Positions 1-8,541 of a stretch of DNA of 64,000 nucleotides are shown one piece after another. A program made the translations under genes and the position numbers. Each line of letters opens with the position of its first letter. Positions within the stretch are counted from its first letter, which is position 1. The stretch is from contig DIWS01000004.1 of assembly GCA_002423585.1 (NCBI GenBank), positions 186,001-250,000 of the forward strand, read 5' to 3'. The notes under the pieces are model-generated. The model was given only the letters and a program-made list of their open reading frames with translations. It searched no databases and was not told the origin of the DNA. Source of the stretch: Actinobacteria bacterium UBA6100 (GTDB lineage: Bacteria; Actinomycetota; Coriobacteriia; Anaerosomatales; Anaerosomataceae).

Positions 1-948
1 GTCGGCGCGCTCACCCTCATCGAGGACCATGTCGCGCATGGTCTTCTTCTCGAGTGCCTTGAGGAGTCCCTTCACGTGCTTGGCGCTCGCGTTGGGCTCG
101 TCCTCGTCCAGCATGGCCTTGAGTTCGTCCTTGACGGCTGCAACGGCGTTCATGCGGGCGTGCTTGTCGGGATTGTGGAGCGCGGCGCGCATCTTGTCGG
201 CGCCCGCGGCGAAGATCTTCTCGCGGAGTTCCTCGGGGGCCTCGTCGAGCTTGACCACCATCGGGGTGATCTCGAGCTCGGAGAGGAACTGCTCCTGAAC
301 CGCACAGAACTCGGCGACGGCCTCCTGCGCGAACGTGAGCGCTGCGAGCATGTCCTCCTCGGACACCTCGTTGGCGCCGGCTTCCACCATGTAGATGGCG
401 TCGCGGCTACCGGCCACCACGAGGTCGAGATCGGAGGCCTCGGCCTCCTGGAAGGTCGGGTTCACGAGGAAGTCGCCGAAGTCGTCGCGGCAGATGCGAA
501 CACCGGCGAGCGGGCCCTCGAAAGGGATACCTGCGGCCGTGAGAGCCGCAGAGGCGCCCATGATGGAGATGACGTCCACCTGGTGCTCCTGGTCGGCCGA
601 GAAGACCGTGGCGATGACCTGGACGTCGTTGCGGAAGTTGCTTGCGAACGCCGAGCGGATCGGGCGGTCGATCATGCGTGCGGTGAGCGTCGCCTTCTCG
701 CTCGGGCGGGTCTCACGCTTGACGAAGCCGCCGGGGAGGCGTCCCGCGGCATACATGCGCTCTTCGAAATCGACCGTCAACGGGAAGAAGTCGAGATCCT
801 TCGCCTCCTTGCTCGCGGTCGCGGTGACGAGCACAACGCTGTCGCCCTGGCGGACCAGGACCGCGCCGCCGGCCTGCTTGGCCAGCTCGCCGGTCTCGAG
901 CGTGTACTGCTTGCCATACAGCTCGAAAGTCTTCGTTACCTTTGCCAT
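1..948 (-). CDS. pnp: Polynucleotide phosphorylase, N-terminal part (3' end outside window)
   Basis: PNPase degrades RNA 3' to 5' by phosphorolysis and can also polymerise NDPs. 316 codons are visible, starting MAKVTKTFELYGKQYTLETG. They cover the first RNase PH domain (about residues 1-140, with GRLPGGF and RPIRS motifs) and the helical linker domain. The second RNase PH domain, KH and S1 domains must lie beyond position 1, since the family is about 700 residues. The ATG at 948 follows a purine-rich GAGGAAGAGG Shine-Dalgarno. It lies directly downstream of rpsO, the widespread rpsO-pnp arrangement, with two stem-loops in the gap. The frame is open to the window edge. Confidence 0.95.
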   Translation of the reverse strand, partial: MAKVTKTFELYGKQYTLETGELAKQAGGAVLVRQGDSVVLVTATASKEAKDLDFFPLTVDFEERMYAAGRLPGGFVKRETRPSEKATLTARMIDRPIRSAFASNFRNDVQVIATVFSADQEHQVDVISIMGASAALTAAGIPFEGPLAGVRICRDDFGDFLVNPTFQEAEASDLDLVVAGSRDAIYMVEAGANEVSEEDMLAALTFAQEAVAEFCAVQEQFLSELEITPMVVKLDEAPEELREKIFAAGADKMRAALHNPDKHARMNAVAAVKDELKAMLDEDEPNASAKHVKGLLKALEKKTMRDMVLDEGERAD

Positions 949-999
949 CCTCTTCCTCTTCTCCGGCCGCCCGCCCCATGCGGTGCGACCTCATCAGTC

Positions 1000-1049
1000 G
1001 GGGCCTCGTGCCCCTACGTCAGTGAAGGCGGGGTCATCCCCGCCTTCAC
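1000..1049 (-). promoter_or_regulatory. Twin stem-loops in the rpsO-pnp intergenic region
   Basis: Two hairpins lie between rpsO and pnp. The first is a perfect 12-bp stem (1022-1033 with 1038-1049, loop of 4). The second is a 5-bp GGGGC/GCCCC stem (1000-1014). Neither is followed by a T-run on the minus strand, so a processing site, weak terminator or pnp leader element fits better than a classic terminator. In E. coli the equivalent region is an RNase III site used in pnp autoregulation. That role here is inference. Confidence 0.6.
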
Positions 1050-1062
1050 GTGGTTCCGCTCG

Positions 1063-1332
1063 TTAGTTGCGGAGTCCGAGCTTCGCGACGATCGCGCGAT
1101 AGCGCTCGATGTCTTCCTTCTTGAGGTAGTTCAGCAGCCTGCGGCGCTGGCCGACGAGCTTCAGGAGCCCGCGGCGGCAGTGGTGGTCCGCCTTGTGCGT
1201 GCGGAGGTGCTCGGTGAGGTCGCGGATGCGCTGGGTGAGAAGCGCGATCTGAACCTCTGCGGAGCCGGTGTCGCCCTCGGTGCGGGCGTGGTCGGCGATG
1301 ATCGACGTCTTCACGTCTTTCTCAAGTGCCAT
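1063..1332 (-). CDS. rpsO: 30S ribosomal protein S15
   Basis: S15 is a primary 16S rRNA binding protein of the small-subunit platform. The 89-residue product (MALEKDVKTS...) has the normal family length. It has the signature TGSAEVQIALLTQRI, the HKADHHCRRGLL segment and the LGLR end. I chose the ATG at 1332 rather than an in-frame GTG 12 bases upstream, because AAAGG is correctly spaced only for the ATG. An extended -10 promoter lies about 95 bases upstream, leaving a leader of roughly 85 bases. S15 autoregulates through its leader in several bacteria; this is untested here. Confidence 0.97.
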   Translation of the reverse strand: MALEKDVKTSIIADHARTEGDTGSAEVQIALLTQRIRDLTEHLRTHKADHHCRRGLLKLVGQRRRLLNYLKKEDIERYRAIVAKLGLRN

Positions 1333-1424
1333 ATTCTTGTTCACCTTTCTTGAGGAGTCGCCCGGCGCCGAGAGAGACGGTGGTGAGTCGTCAGTCCAGG
1401 GACCGGGTCATAAGCAACCCGCGG

Positions 1425-1433
1425 AGTATAGCA
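1425..1433 (-). promoter_or_regulatory. Extended -10 promoter for rpsO-pnp
   Basis: The minus strand reads TGC-TATACT, a near-consensus -10 hexamer with the TGn extension, in the 135-base gap between ribF and rpsO. No good -35 is visible 16-18 bases upstream. Predicted start is near 1418. Confidence 0.6.
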
Positions 1434-1467
1434 CAGCGGCCGCGGTGCGCCCACCCCGAGGGAAGCG

Positions 1468-2391
1468 TCAGCCGAGCAGGATGCGCGCCCGCTCCACATC
1501 GGCGCGGATGGCCTCGGCGAGCTCCTCGTTCGAGCCGAACGCGCGCTGGTCGCGCAGCCTGTGCGCGAACTCCACGGTGAGAGTGCATTCGTAGAGATCG
1601 CCCTCGAATCCGATGAGGTGCGCCTCGAGAACGCAGGTGGCATCGGGGAACGTCGGCGGCACGCCCACCGAGAGCGCCGCGGGATGGCGCTCCCCCGCCA
1701 CGCTGGCCCAGCCGGCATAGACCCCGGGCGCCGGCAGTGCGAACTCCGCGCCGACGTGAAGGTTGGCCGTGGGCACACCGATCCGGTGGCCGAGTCTCTT
1801 GCCACGCTCCACCACGCCGTCCAGGGAATGGTTTCTGCCGAGGAGTGCCGCCGCCTCCTCCACCTCCCCGGCCGCGATGAGTCCGCGGATGCGTGTGGAG
1901 GTGATCGGCGCACCGCCGTGGTGCACGAGCGGATGCGTCACCACCTGGAAGCCGTGAAGCGAGCCGAGCGCACGGAGCGTGTCGGCGTCTCCCGAGGCCT
2001 TCGTGCCGAAGCGGAAGTCATGGCCCACGACGCACGCGATGGGCTCGGCGGCGTCAAGGAGCACATCGATGCAGAAGTCGTCGGGCGAGAGCGACGCCAG
2101 CCACTCATCGAACGGGACGACAAGGATCGCGTCCGGTCCCAGTGCCGAGATCAGGCGCACCTTCTCGTCGAAGGAAGTCAGCTGCGGCGCGGGATGTGTT
2201 GGCGTGACCACCTGGTCGGGATCCCGGTCGAAGGTGAGCACGCACGACGCGCACCGCTTCTCGCGAGCGATGGTGATGGTGTCGGCGATGAGCCGCTGGT
2301 GGCCGATGTGCACGCCGTCGAACACACCGATGGCGATCACAGCAGGGCCGATCTCGTGGCGGCCGGTCGCATGCGTCATGAGCGACGTCAT
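1468..2391 (-). CDS. ribF: Bifunctional riboflavin kinase / FAD synthetase
   Basis: Phosphorylates riboflavin to FMN and adenylates FMN to FAD. The 307-residue product matches the family length. The N-terminal nucleotidyltransferase domain has GVFDGVHIGH (22-31) and STRIR (165-169). The C-terminal riboflavin kinase domain has PTAN (207-210). The ATG at 2391 overlaps the truB stop by 4 bases (ATGA); Met5 is a possible alternative. It is the last gene of the rimP-nusA-infB-truB operon, a common order. There is no room for an FMN riboswitch in front of it. Confidence 0.95.
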   Translation of the reverse strand: MTSLMTHATGRHEIGPAVIAIGVFDGVHIGHQRLIADTITIAREKRCASCVLTFDRDPDQVVTPTHPAPQLTSFDEKVRLISALGPDAILVVPFDEWLASLSPDDFCIDVLLDAAEPIACVVGHDFRFGTKASGDADTLRALGSLHGFQVVTHPLVHHGGAPITSTRIRGLIAAGEVEEAAALLGRNHSLDGVVERGKRLGHRIGVPTANLHVGAEFALPAPGVYAGWASVAGERHPAALSVGVPPTFPDATCVLEAHLIGFEGDLYECTLTVEFAHRLRDQRAFGSNEELAEAIRADVERARILLG

Positions 2392-3305
2392 CGGGGTACC
2401 CCCGGCACGAGGACGGTCTCGGGTACGAGCGTGTTCCCGCGCTGGCGGTACACGCCGAGCAGTTGATCACCCGCCACGATGGCGACCGGCTCGTCCTCGG
2501 CGGAAGCGACCTCGGTGGTGGTCACCGATCGGCCGTCGCGAACGTCTTCAGCGGAGACCTCGACGCACCGCATGCCCAGGAGCGCCACGGGGTCGATGAG
2601 ATGCTCCTCTAGCAGCCCCGCCTCGGCGGAGACCACCGCGTCCTCCAGGTTCATGGCATCGGTGAGTCGAGCGAGGCCCGCCGATGTGCGACGAAGCGCA
2701 GAGAGGTGTGCGAGGGTCCCTGCGGCCTCGCCGATGTCGCGCGCGAGCGAGCGGATGTACGTCCCTTTCGAGACCGAGAAGGAGACGTCCCACGCAGGCC
2801 TCTTGGTCCTGATCTCTCGGAGCGACGCCTCGTATACCTCGACGGGCCGGGGCTCGAGAACCGGGATGCCCCCCGCGCGCGCCACACGGTGTGCGGACAT
2901 GCCACCCCGCTTGATGGCCGAGTATGCCGGTGGGGTCTGGTCCTGCCGGCCCACAAAACGAGCGAGAACCTCTCTTGCGAACGTCTCGTCGAGGACTTCT
3001 GGAGGTACGGGTGCGGTCTCGGTCACTACGCCCTCGGCATCGAGCGTGTCGGTGGCCTTGCCGAAGGCGATCCGGGCTTCGTAGGATTTGTCGTGTCCGA
3101 CGAGGTAGCGTTCCAGCCGGGTGGCGCGGCCGATGATCACCACGAGTAGCCCTGTCGCCATAGGGTCGAGCGTGCCCGAGTGGCCGATCCGGCGCTCACC
3201 TGTGGCGACGCGGATGGCGGACACGACATCATGACTGGTGAGGCCGGCCGGCTTGTCCACGAGCAGCACTCCCGCAAGATCGGTAGCGCCCCGCTGCGGC
3301 CTCAT
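2388..3305 (-). CDS. truB: tRNA pseudouridine(55) synthase
   Basis: Makes pseudouridine-55 in the T-arm of tRNAs. The 305-residue protein has the catalytic motif GTLDPMATG with nucleophile Asp47, the KPAGLTSHDVV start and the GTYIRSLARDIG motif. The start overlaps the nrnA stop by 4 bases and the stop overlaps the ribF start by 4 bases, so all three are probably translationally coupled. The C-terminal region (after about 235) resembles a short PUA-like domain typical of TruB. Confidence 0.95.
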   Translation of the reverse strand: MRPQRGATDLAGVLLVDKPAGLTSHDVVSAIRVATGERRIGHSGTLDPMATGLLVVIIGRATRLERYLVGHDKSYEARIAFGKATDTLDAEGVVTETAPVPPEVLDETFAREVLARFVGRQDQTPPAYSAIKRGGMSAHRVARAGGIPVLEPRPVEVYEASLREIRTKRPAWDVSFSVSKGTYIRSLARDIGEAAGTLAHLSALRRTSAGLARLTDAMNLEDAVVSAEAGLLEEHLIDPVALLGMRCVEVSAEDVRDGRSVTTTEVASAEDEPVAIVAGDQLLGVYRQRGNTLVPETVLVPGVPR

Positions 3306-4273
3306 CGTTCAGCGCCGGGAAGCAGCGGCAGCAAACGCGCGATGAGCTCATCGAGCGTGCCGTCAAAGGTGCAGCCGGCGGCGGCACGGTGCCCGCCCCC
3401 GCCAAGCGTACGCGCCACAGACCCCACGTCGATGTCCGACTTGGCGCGCAGACTGCATCGAACGGTCGAAGAGTTCACCTTGGCGAGAAAGACCACGTCG
3501 ACCCCACCCAGCGCGCGCACGAAGTCGATGAGGTTCTCCGCTTCCTCGGGGCGTGCGCCGGTCTCGGCGAAATCGTTCTCATCGATCCAGGAGTACGCAA
3601 CGCGGCCGTCGTTGGCGAGCGCCACGCGCTCGAGCGTGCGCCCCACCAGGCGCTGGGCGCCTGCGGAGCGGTTCTCATACACGGCGGCGTAGATGTCGTT
3701 GGGGTGCGCGCCGGCGTCCACCATGTCGGCCGCAAGACGCAGTGTCTCGGGCGTGGTGTTCGAGTAGCTGAAGCGGCCCGAGTCGGTGAGGACGGCGGTG
3801 TACAAGCACGTAGCGACTCGCAGGTCCGGCACCACGCCGAGATGCAGCAGCAACCGCCACACGAGGATGCCCGTAGCGGCGGCCGTGCTGTCGATGAGGT
3901 TCAAAGAGCCCTCGGCGAGGGCGTCCGGATGGTGATCCACGATGAGGAGCGTGTCGGCCGCTCGTGCGAGTTCTGCCGCCTGGCCGAGCCTGCTCAGGTC
4001 CGGGCTGTCGAGCGCGATGAACAGGTACGGCCCGCTGACCGGCTGCGGCACGCCCAGACGATCCGAACCGGGGAGGAACGTGTACGTCGAGGGGCACGCG
4101 GTGCCCGAGCCGAGGACCACGCTGTTGCTCACGCCGAGCAGGTCGAGTGCGAACGAAAGCCCGAGCGACGAGCCGATGGCGTCGCCGTCCGGGTCGACGT
4201 GCGACCCGATGACGACGTGTTCGGCCGCGAGCAGTGCTGCGGCGACGGTTGCGAAGGAGTCCTCTTCGGCCAT
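3302..4273 (-). CDS. nrnA: DHH/DHHA1 phosphoesterase, NrnA-like (oligoribonuclease / pAp phosphatase)
   Basis: Degrades nano-RNAs and/or dephosphorylates 3'-phosphoadenosine 5'-phosphate. The 323-residue protein carries the metal-binding motif HVDPDGDAIGSS (25-36), the DHH triad (113-115), the downstream TDSGRFSYSN motif and the C-terminal DHHA1 signature GGGGHRAAAGC. The ATG at 4273, 5 bases after the rbfA stop, is chosen. The frame stays open far upstream across rbfA, but that extension is Arg/Gly-rich and lacks homology. Position between rbfA and truB is the usual one for NrnA in Gram-positives. Confidence 0.93.
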   Translation of the reverse strand: MAEEDSFATVAAALLAAEHVVIGSHVDPDGDAIGSSLGLSFALDLLGVSNSVVLGSGTACPSTYTFLPGSDRLGVPQPVSGPYLFIALDSPDLSRLGQAAELARAADTLLIVDHHPDALAEGSLNLIDSTAAATGILVWRLLLHLGVVPDLRVATCLYTAVLTDSGRFSYSNTTPETLRLAADMVDAGAHPNDIYAAVYENRSAGAQRLVGRTLERVALANDGRVAYSWIDENDFAETGARPEEAENLIDFVRALGGVDVVFLAKVNSSTVRCSLRAKSDIDVGSVARTLGGGGHRAAAGCTFDGTLDELIARLLPLLPGAER

Positions 4274-4278
4274 CTCGA

Positions 4279-4641
4279 CTACTCGTCGCCGGCCATGCTC
4301 GGCGGCACGTTCTTGAGCGCCTCGTAGATGCGCATCCCCTGATCCACCGAGGTGTCCAGGTGATAGCGCAACTCGGGGGTGATACGCAGCTTCACGCGGC
4401 GAGCGAGGCCGGTGCGGATCCGGCCGTCCGCCGAGCGGAGGCCCTCCAGCAACTCGTCGTAGCGCTCCTGGTCGCCGTGGGTGGTGACGTATACGTCTGC
4501 CACGCCGAGATCGGAGGAGACCTGGACCGAGGTTATGGTGACGAAGTCGAGGCGCGGGTCGGCGACGTCCTCGCGCAGTACTTCCGCGAGGGCCTCTCTC
4601 ACCGCCTCCCCCAGCTTCCGGGTTCGGGGCGTGCTCTTCAT
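4279..4641 (-). CDS. rbfA: 30S ribosome-binding factor A
   Basis: RbfA binds the immature 30S subunit and assists 16S 5'-end maturation and cold adaptation. The product has 120 residues, the family length, with a KH-type fold. Visible family features are RTRKLGEAVREALAEVL at the start, DPRLDFVTITSVQVSSDL and the RITPELRYHLD segment. It starts 3 bases after the infB stop in the nusA-infB operon. Confidence 0.95.
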   Translation of the reverse strand: MKSTPRTRKLGEAVREALAEVLREDVADPRLDFVTITSVQVSSDLGVADVYVTTHGDQERYDELLEGLRSADGRIRTGLARRVKLRITPELRYHLDTSVDQGMRIYEALKNVPPSMAGDE

Positions 4642-4644
4642 GGC

Positions 4645-7089
4645 TTACTCCTCGCGGGCGACCTCGACGGTCTTGTACGACTCGATGAAGTCTCCGACCT
4701 TGATGTCCTGGAAATTCTCGATCCCGATACCGCACTCGTAGCCCTGCTTCACGGTCTTGACGTCGTCCTTGAAGCGGCGCAGCGAGTGGAGCTTGCCCTC
4801 GTGGATGACCGTGCCGTCGCGCACGATGCGCACGCGGTCGTCACGCGAGATCTCGCCGTCTTGTACGAAGCAGCCGGCGATCGTGCCGAGCTTCGGCACC
4901 TTGAACAGGTCGCGGACCTCGACGTGGGCCGTCTCCTGCTCCTCGATGGTGGGAGCGAGCATACCCACGCGCGCGGCGTTGATCTCCTCGATGGCCTGGT
5001 AGATGACGCGGTACATCCGCAGGTCGACCTTCTCCTTCTCGGCGAGCTGGCGTGCCTCGGGGAGCGGCCGGACGTTGAAACCGATGATGATGGCATCCGA
5101 GGCGGTCGCGAGCATGACGTCGCTCTCGGTGATGCCGCCGACGCCGGAGTGGATCACGTTGATGTGGACCTCGTCCTGCTTCATCTTGTCGAGCGCGTCC
5201 TTGAGGGCCTCGATCGAACCCTGGACGTCTGCCTTGACCACCAGGTTGAGGTCCCTGATCTCGCCTTCCTGGATGCGCAGGAACAGGTCGTCGAGGGTGA
5301 CGTGGCTCTTGCGCTCGTGGGCGAGCAGGCGCTGCTTGAGCGAGCGCTCCTCGGCCAGATCGCGTGCGTCGCGCTCATCGGCAAAGACGCGGAACTCGTC
5401 ACCGGCGGACGGAACGCTCGAGATGCCGACGATCTCCACCGGGTCTGCCGGGTGAGCCTCCGTGACGTGCGCACCCGTCGGGGAGATGAGGGCGCGGACG
5501 CGGCCGTGGCTGGTGCCGGCGACGAGTGCATCGCCCACACGCAGCGTACCGCGCTGTACGAGCACGGTCGCGACAGGACCGCGACCCTTGTCGAGGTTCG
5601 CCTCGATGACCACGCCGCTTGCGAACGTGTCGGGGTTCGCCTTGAGCTCAAGCACCTCGGCCTGCAGCAGCACCATCTCGAGAAGATCCTCGATGGCGAT
5701 GCGCTTCTTGGCCGAGACGTTCACGAAGATGTTGTTGCCGCCCCACTCCTCCGGCACGATCTCGTGCTCGGTGAGCATCTGCTTGACCTGCTCGGGGTTC
5801 GCGCCGTCCTTGTCGATCTTGTTCACGGCCACGATGATCGGCACGCCGGCGGCCTTGGCGTGGTGGATGGCTTCCACCGTCTGCGGCATGACGCCGTCGT
5901 CGGCGGCCACCACGAGGATGACGATGTCCGTGATGTTCGCACCACGGGCACGCATGGCGGTGAACGCCTCGTGGCCCGGCGTGTCGATGAAGGTGATCTG
6001 CTTGCCGTTACGCTCGACGACGGATGCGCCGATGTGCTGGGTGATGCCGCCGGCCTCGGTGGCCACGACACCCGTCTCACGGATGGCGTCAAGGAGCGAC
6101 GTCTTGCCGTGGTCCACGTGGCCCATAACGGTCACGACGGGAGGACGCGACTTGAGGTCTTCGTCGGCGTCCTCGAACACGAAGCCCTCTTCGGCAGGGG
6201 TGACCACGTTGACTTCTATGCCGAGGTCCTCGGCGAGGATCTCCATCGCGTCGCGACTCATCGGCTGGTTCACGGTGTGCATGTCGCCGAGCATCATGAG
6301 GCGCTTGATGACCTCGCCGGGCGTGACCGAGGCCGCGTCCGCGAACTCGGCTACAGTGGCGTTCAGCTGCACGCTGATGACGTGCGCGGCCACCTGAGGC
6401 TTCTCGTCAAGGGTGATGTGCGCGTGCTGCGCGGCTTCACGCTTGCCCGACGGCTTCTTGGTCTTCTTCTTGCGCTTGTCCGAGTCGCTCTGCACCATCT
6501 TCGCGGCTTCGGTGATGAGGTTCGCGGGTGCAGCAGGCTGCGCCGCCTCGGCATCCTTCGCCATCTGGCGATAGCGGTCGGCCTCGGCAGCCTCTTCTTT
6601 GGCGGCCTGCTCGGCGAGCAACGCGCGCTCTTCGGCGGCACGCTGCTCGGCCTCTTTGCGGGTCGTCTCATCTGCCTCGCGCTTGGCGCGCTCTTCAGCC
6701 TCGCGGATGCGCTGCTCCTCATCCGCCTTTGCGCGGGCATCCTCCTCGGCCTTGTGCGCCTCCATCTCGGCCTTGTGCGCCTCTTCCTCGGCGGCTTTGC
6801 GAGCCGACTCCTCCGCGATGCGGGCGGCTTCCGCGGCCTCGCGTTCGGCACGCTCGGCTGCCTCGGCGGCGGCACGGGCCTCCTCCTCGCGACGGCGCTC
6901 CTCCTCGAGCTCGGCCTGCTTCACCTCGATCACGTCGGCAAGGTCCTTGCGGATCTTGTCGACGTAGGCCTCGACGAGTGTGGAGGCGTGGTTACGGGCA
7001 GGGATCTTGAGTCGGCTCAGATGGTCGAGGAGCTCCTTCGAGCTCATCCCGAACTCCTTGGCCAGTTCATGTACGCGCATAGCGGGCAT
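4645..7089 (-). CDS. infB: Translation initiation factor IF-2
   Basis: GTPase that places initiator tRNA on the 30S subunit and promotes subunit joining. The protein is about 814 residues. An IF2 N-domain (MRVHELAKEFGM...) is followed by a long Ala/Glu/Arg-rich linker (about 60-170) likely to be helical. The G domain has GHVDHGKT near residue 320 and NKIDKDG for guanine recognition, followed by the beta-barrel and IF-2B domains. Start is uncertain: GTG 7098 (overlapping the ylxR stop), ATG 7089 (best-spaced GGACGG) or ATG 7080, the conserved family N-terminus. Confidence 0.95.
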   Translation of the reverse strand: MPAMRVHELAKEFGMSSKELLDHLSRLKIPARNHASTLVEAYVDKIRKDLADVIEVKQAELEEERRREEEARAAAEAAERAEREAAEAARIAEESARKAAEEEAHKAEMEAHKAEEDARAKADEEQRIREAEERAKREADETTRKEAEQRAAEERALLAEQAAKEEAAEADRYRQMAKDAEAAQPAAPANLITEAAKMVQSDSDKRKKKTKKPSGKREAAQHAHITLDEKPQVAAHVISVQLNATVAEFADAASVTPGEVIKRLMMLGDMHTVNQPMSRDAMEILAEDLGIEVNVVTPAEEGFVFEDADEDLKSRPPVVTVMGHVDHGKTSLLDAIRETGVVATEAGGITQHIGASVVERNGKQITFIDTPGHEAFTAMRARGANITDIVILVVAADDGVMPQTVEAIHHAKAAGVPIIVAVNKIDKDGANPEQVKQMLTEHEIVPEEWGGNNIFVNVSAKKRIAIEDLLEMVLLQAEVLELKANPDTFASGVVIEANLDKGRGPVATVLVQRGTLRVGDALVAGTSHGRVRALISPTGAHVTEAHPADPVEIVGISSVPSAGDEFRVFADERDARDLAEERSLKQRLLAHERKSHVTLDDLFLRIQEGEIRDLNLVVKADVQGSIEALKDALDKMKQDEVHINVIHSGVGGITESDVMLATASDAIIIGFNVRPLPEARQLAEKEKVDLRMYRVIYQAIEEINAARVGMLAPTIEEQETAHVEVRDLFKVPKLGTIAGCFVQDGEISRDDRVRIVRDGTVIHEGKLHSLRRFKDDVKTVKQGYECGIGIENFQDIKVGDFIESYKTVEVAREE

Positions 7090-7094
7090 CAGCG

Positions 7095-7400
7095 TCACCG
7101 TCCAGATCGAGAGTCGGCCACCCCGCGGATCCGGAGCGCCTCCTCGAATTCGTTCCTCAACCGCTCCACATCTTCTTCCGAGAGACTCGCGCGGAGCGCG
7201 GGGGCGAGCCTCTTCTTGCTCACTGCGGCCTCGAAGCAGGCCTGGTCCGCACAGATCGACGCTCCCCGTCCGGCTGCCTTGGCGGTGATGTCCACATGGG
7301 TCTCACCGTCGGCGTCCCGTACGAATCGGACGAGCTCACGCTTGTCCGCCTCACGGCGGCATGCGACGCATGTCCTGGTTTGCGTCTTGCGAACAGCCAT
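7095..7400 (-). CDS. ylxR: YlxR/RnpM family RNA-binding protein (DUF448)
   Basis: Small basic protein of 101 residues. It has the family signature RTCVACRREADKRELVRFV (about 9-27) and the GRGASICADQACFE segment. It sits between nusA and infB, the standard place for ylxR. In Bacillus subtilis the homologue (RnpM) binds RNase P RNA and modulates its activity; the same role here is inferred from family membership. Starts 4 bases after nusA ends, and its stop overlaps the longest possible infB start. Confidence 0.92.
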   Translation of the reverse strand: MAVRKTQTRTCVACRREADKRELVRFVRDADGETHVDITAKAAGRGASICADQACFEAAVSKKRLAPALRASLSEEDVERLRNEFEEALRIRGVADSRSGR

Positions 7401-7404
7401 ACGC

Positions 7405-8541
7405 CTAGTTCGCGCCCTCCTTCTCGTGGACGCCGCAGAAGCGGCTGCCCGGACGCGCCTGGTTACGGCACCGGATGCCGGAACTCGTCACCGCGGTGCA
7501 GCGGCCGTCACCGTCGTCGGTGTCAGCCATGGCGCCCTCGCCTACCGAAGAGATACCAGCCGAGGCGGCTTGCACCTGGCTCTTGATGTCGATCCTCCAG
7601 CCGGTCAGCTTGGCCGCAAGGCGGGCGTTCTGGCCCTCCTTGCCGATAGCGAGAGACAGCTGATCGTCGGGCACGATGACGGTGGCCGTGTGATCGTCGT
7701 CGCTCACGATCACGCGGGCGACCTTGGCCGGCGAGAGTGCGTTGCCGACGAACGTGGCCGGATCGTCGTTCCACGGCACCACGTCGATGCGCTCGCCACG
7801 GAGCTCGGCCACGACCATGCGCACGCGGCTTCCCTTCGGCCCCACGCACGCGCCGACCGGGTCGAGACCCGGCTCGCGCGACGAGACCGCGACCTTCGAG
7901 CGCAGACCCGGCTCGCGGGCGACGCTCTTGATCTCAACGATACCGTCGTAGATCTCGGGGACCTCGAGCTCGAAGAGACGCTTGAGGAGGTTGGGGTGCG
8001 TGCGCGAAACGACGATCGACGGCTCGTTGGAGGTCTTGCGCACGTCGATGATGAGCGCCTTGAGGCGCTGGTTGTGCTCGTAGCGCTCGTTGCCGGGCTG
8101 CTCTGCCGAGGGCAGCAGCGCCTCGACGCCCTCGCGGATCTTCACGAGGGTGTAGCGCGAGTCGGACTGCTGCACGGTTCCGGTGATGCTGTCACCGATG
8201 CGGTCCGCGTACTCCTCGAAGATCTGCTCGCGCTCGGCCTCGCGGATCGACTGGGTGATGACCTGCTTGGCTGCCGTGGCGGCATAGCGGGAGATGTCCG
8301 AAGGCGTGACGTCGCGCGCCTCGACAACGGGCTCCTCTTCGGTGCCACCGACAGGGACGAGCTCGTAGACGTAGATACGCCCGGTCTCACGGTCGATCGT
8401 CACCGAGCAGTCGTTCTCGGTGTCCAGGATCCGCTTGTACGTGATCGCGAGCTGCTCCTCGAGACGCTCGAGCATGACCGTCTCGTCGATGTTCTTCTCA
8501 CGAGCGAGTTCTTTAAGGGCTTCCATCAGTTCGGAGCTCAT
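7405..8541 (-). CDS. nusA: Transcription termination/antitermination factor NusA with Cys/His tail
   Basis: NusA binds RNA polymerase and nascent RNA and controls pausing, termination and antitermination. The 378-residue protein has the N-terminal polymerase-binding domain (1-135), an S1 domain (about 136-200) and two KH domains (about 230-340, including GPKGSRVR and IGKEGQNARLA). Odd feature: after KH2 there is a 40-residue tail with C348, C358, C369 and H372 in the pattern C-x9-C-x10-C-x2-H. It looks like a small zinc-binding module not found in model NusA proteins. The start overlaps the rimP stop (ATGA). Confidence 0.95.
   Translation of the reverse strand: MSSELMEALKELAREKNIDETVMLERLEEQLAITYKRILDTENDCSVTIDRETGRIYVYELVPVGGTEEEPVVEARDVTPSDISRYAATAAKQVITQSIREAEREQIFEEYADRIGDSITGTVQQSDSRYTLVKIREGVEALLPSAEQPGNERYEHNQRLKALIIDVRKTSNEPSIVVSRTHPNLLKRLFELEVPEIYDGIVEIKSVAREPGLRSKVAVSSREPGLDPVGACVGPKGSRVRMVVAELRGERIDVVPWNDDPATFVGNALSPAKVARVIVSDDDHTATVIVPDDQLSLAIGKEGQNARLAAKLTGWRIDIKSQVQAASAGISSVGEGAMADTDDGDGRCTAVTSSGIRCRNQARPGSRFCGVHEKEGAN

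Noticed and set aside
76..1353. Plus-strand open frame of 425 codons across pnp and rpsO
   Set aside because: Covers two conserved genes and the hairpin region in antisense; no homology recognisable.
2388..2460. FMN riboswitch in front of ribF
   Set aside because: ribF overlaps truB and no RFN-type sequence is seen; the gene is part of a long operon.
4274..4735. N-terminal extension of nrnA and similar long extensions of fabF, dxr, recG and yraN
   Set aside because: In each case the added segment lies within the upstream gene or its leader, is Arg/Gly-rich and breaks the family N-terminus; short-overlap starts with correct family sequence were used.
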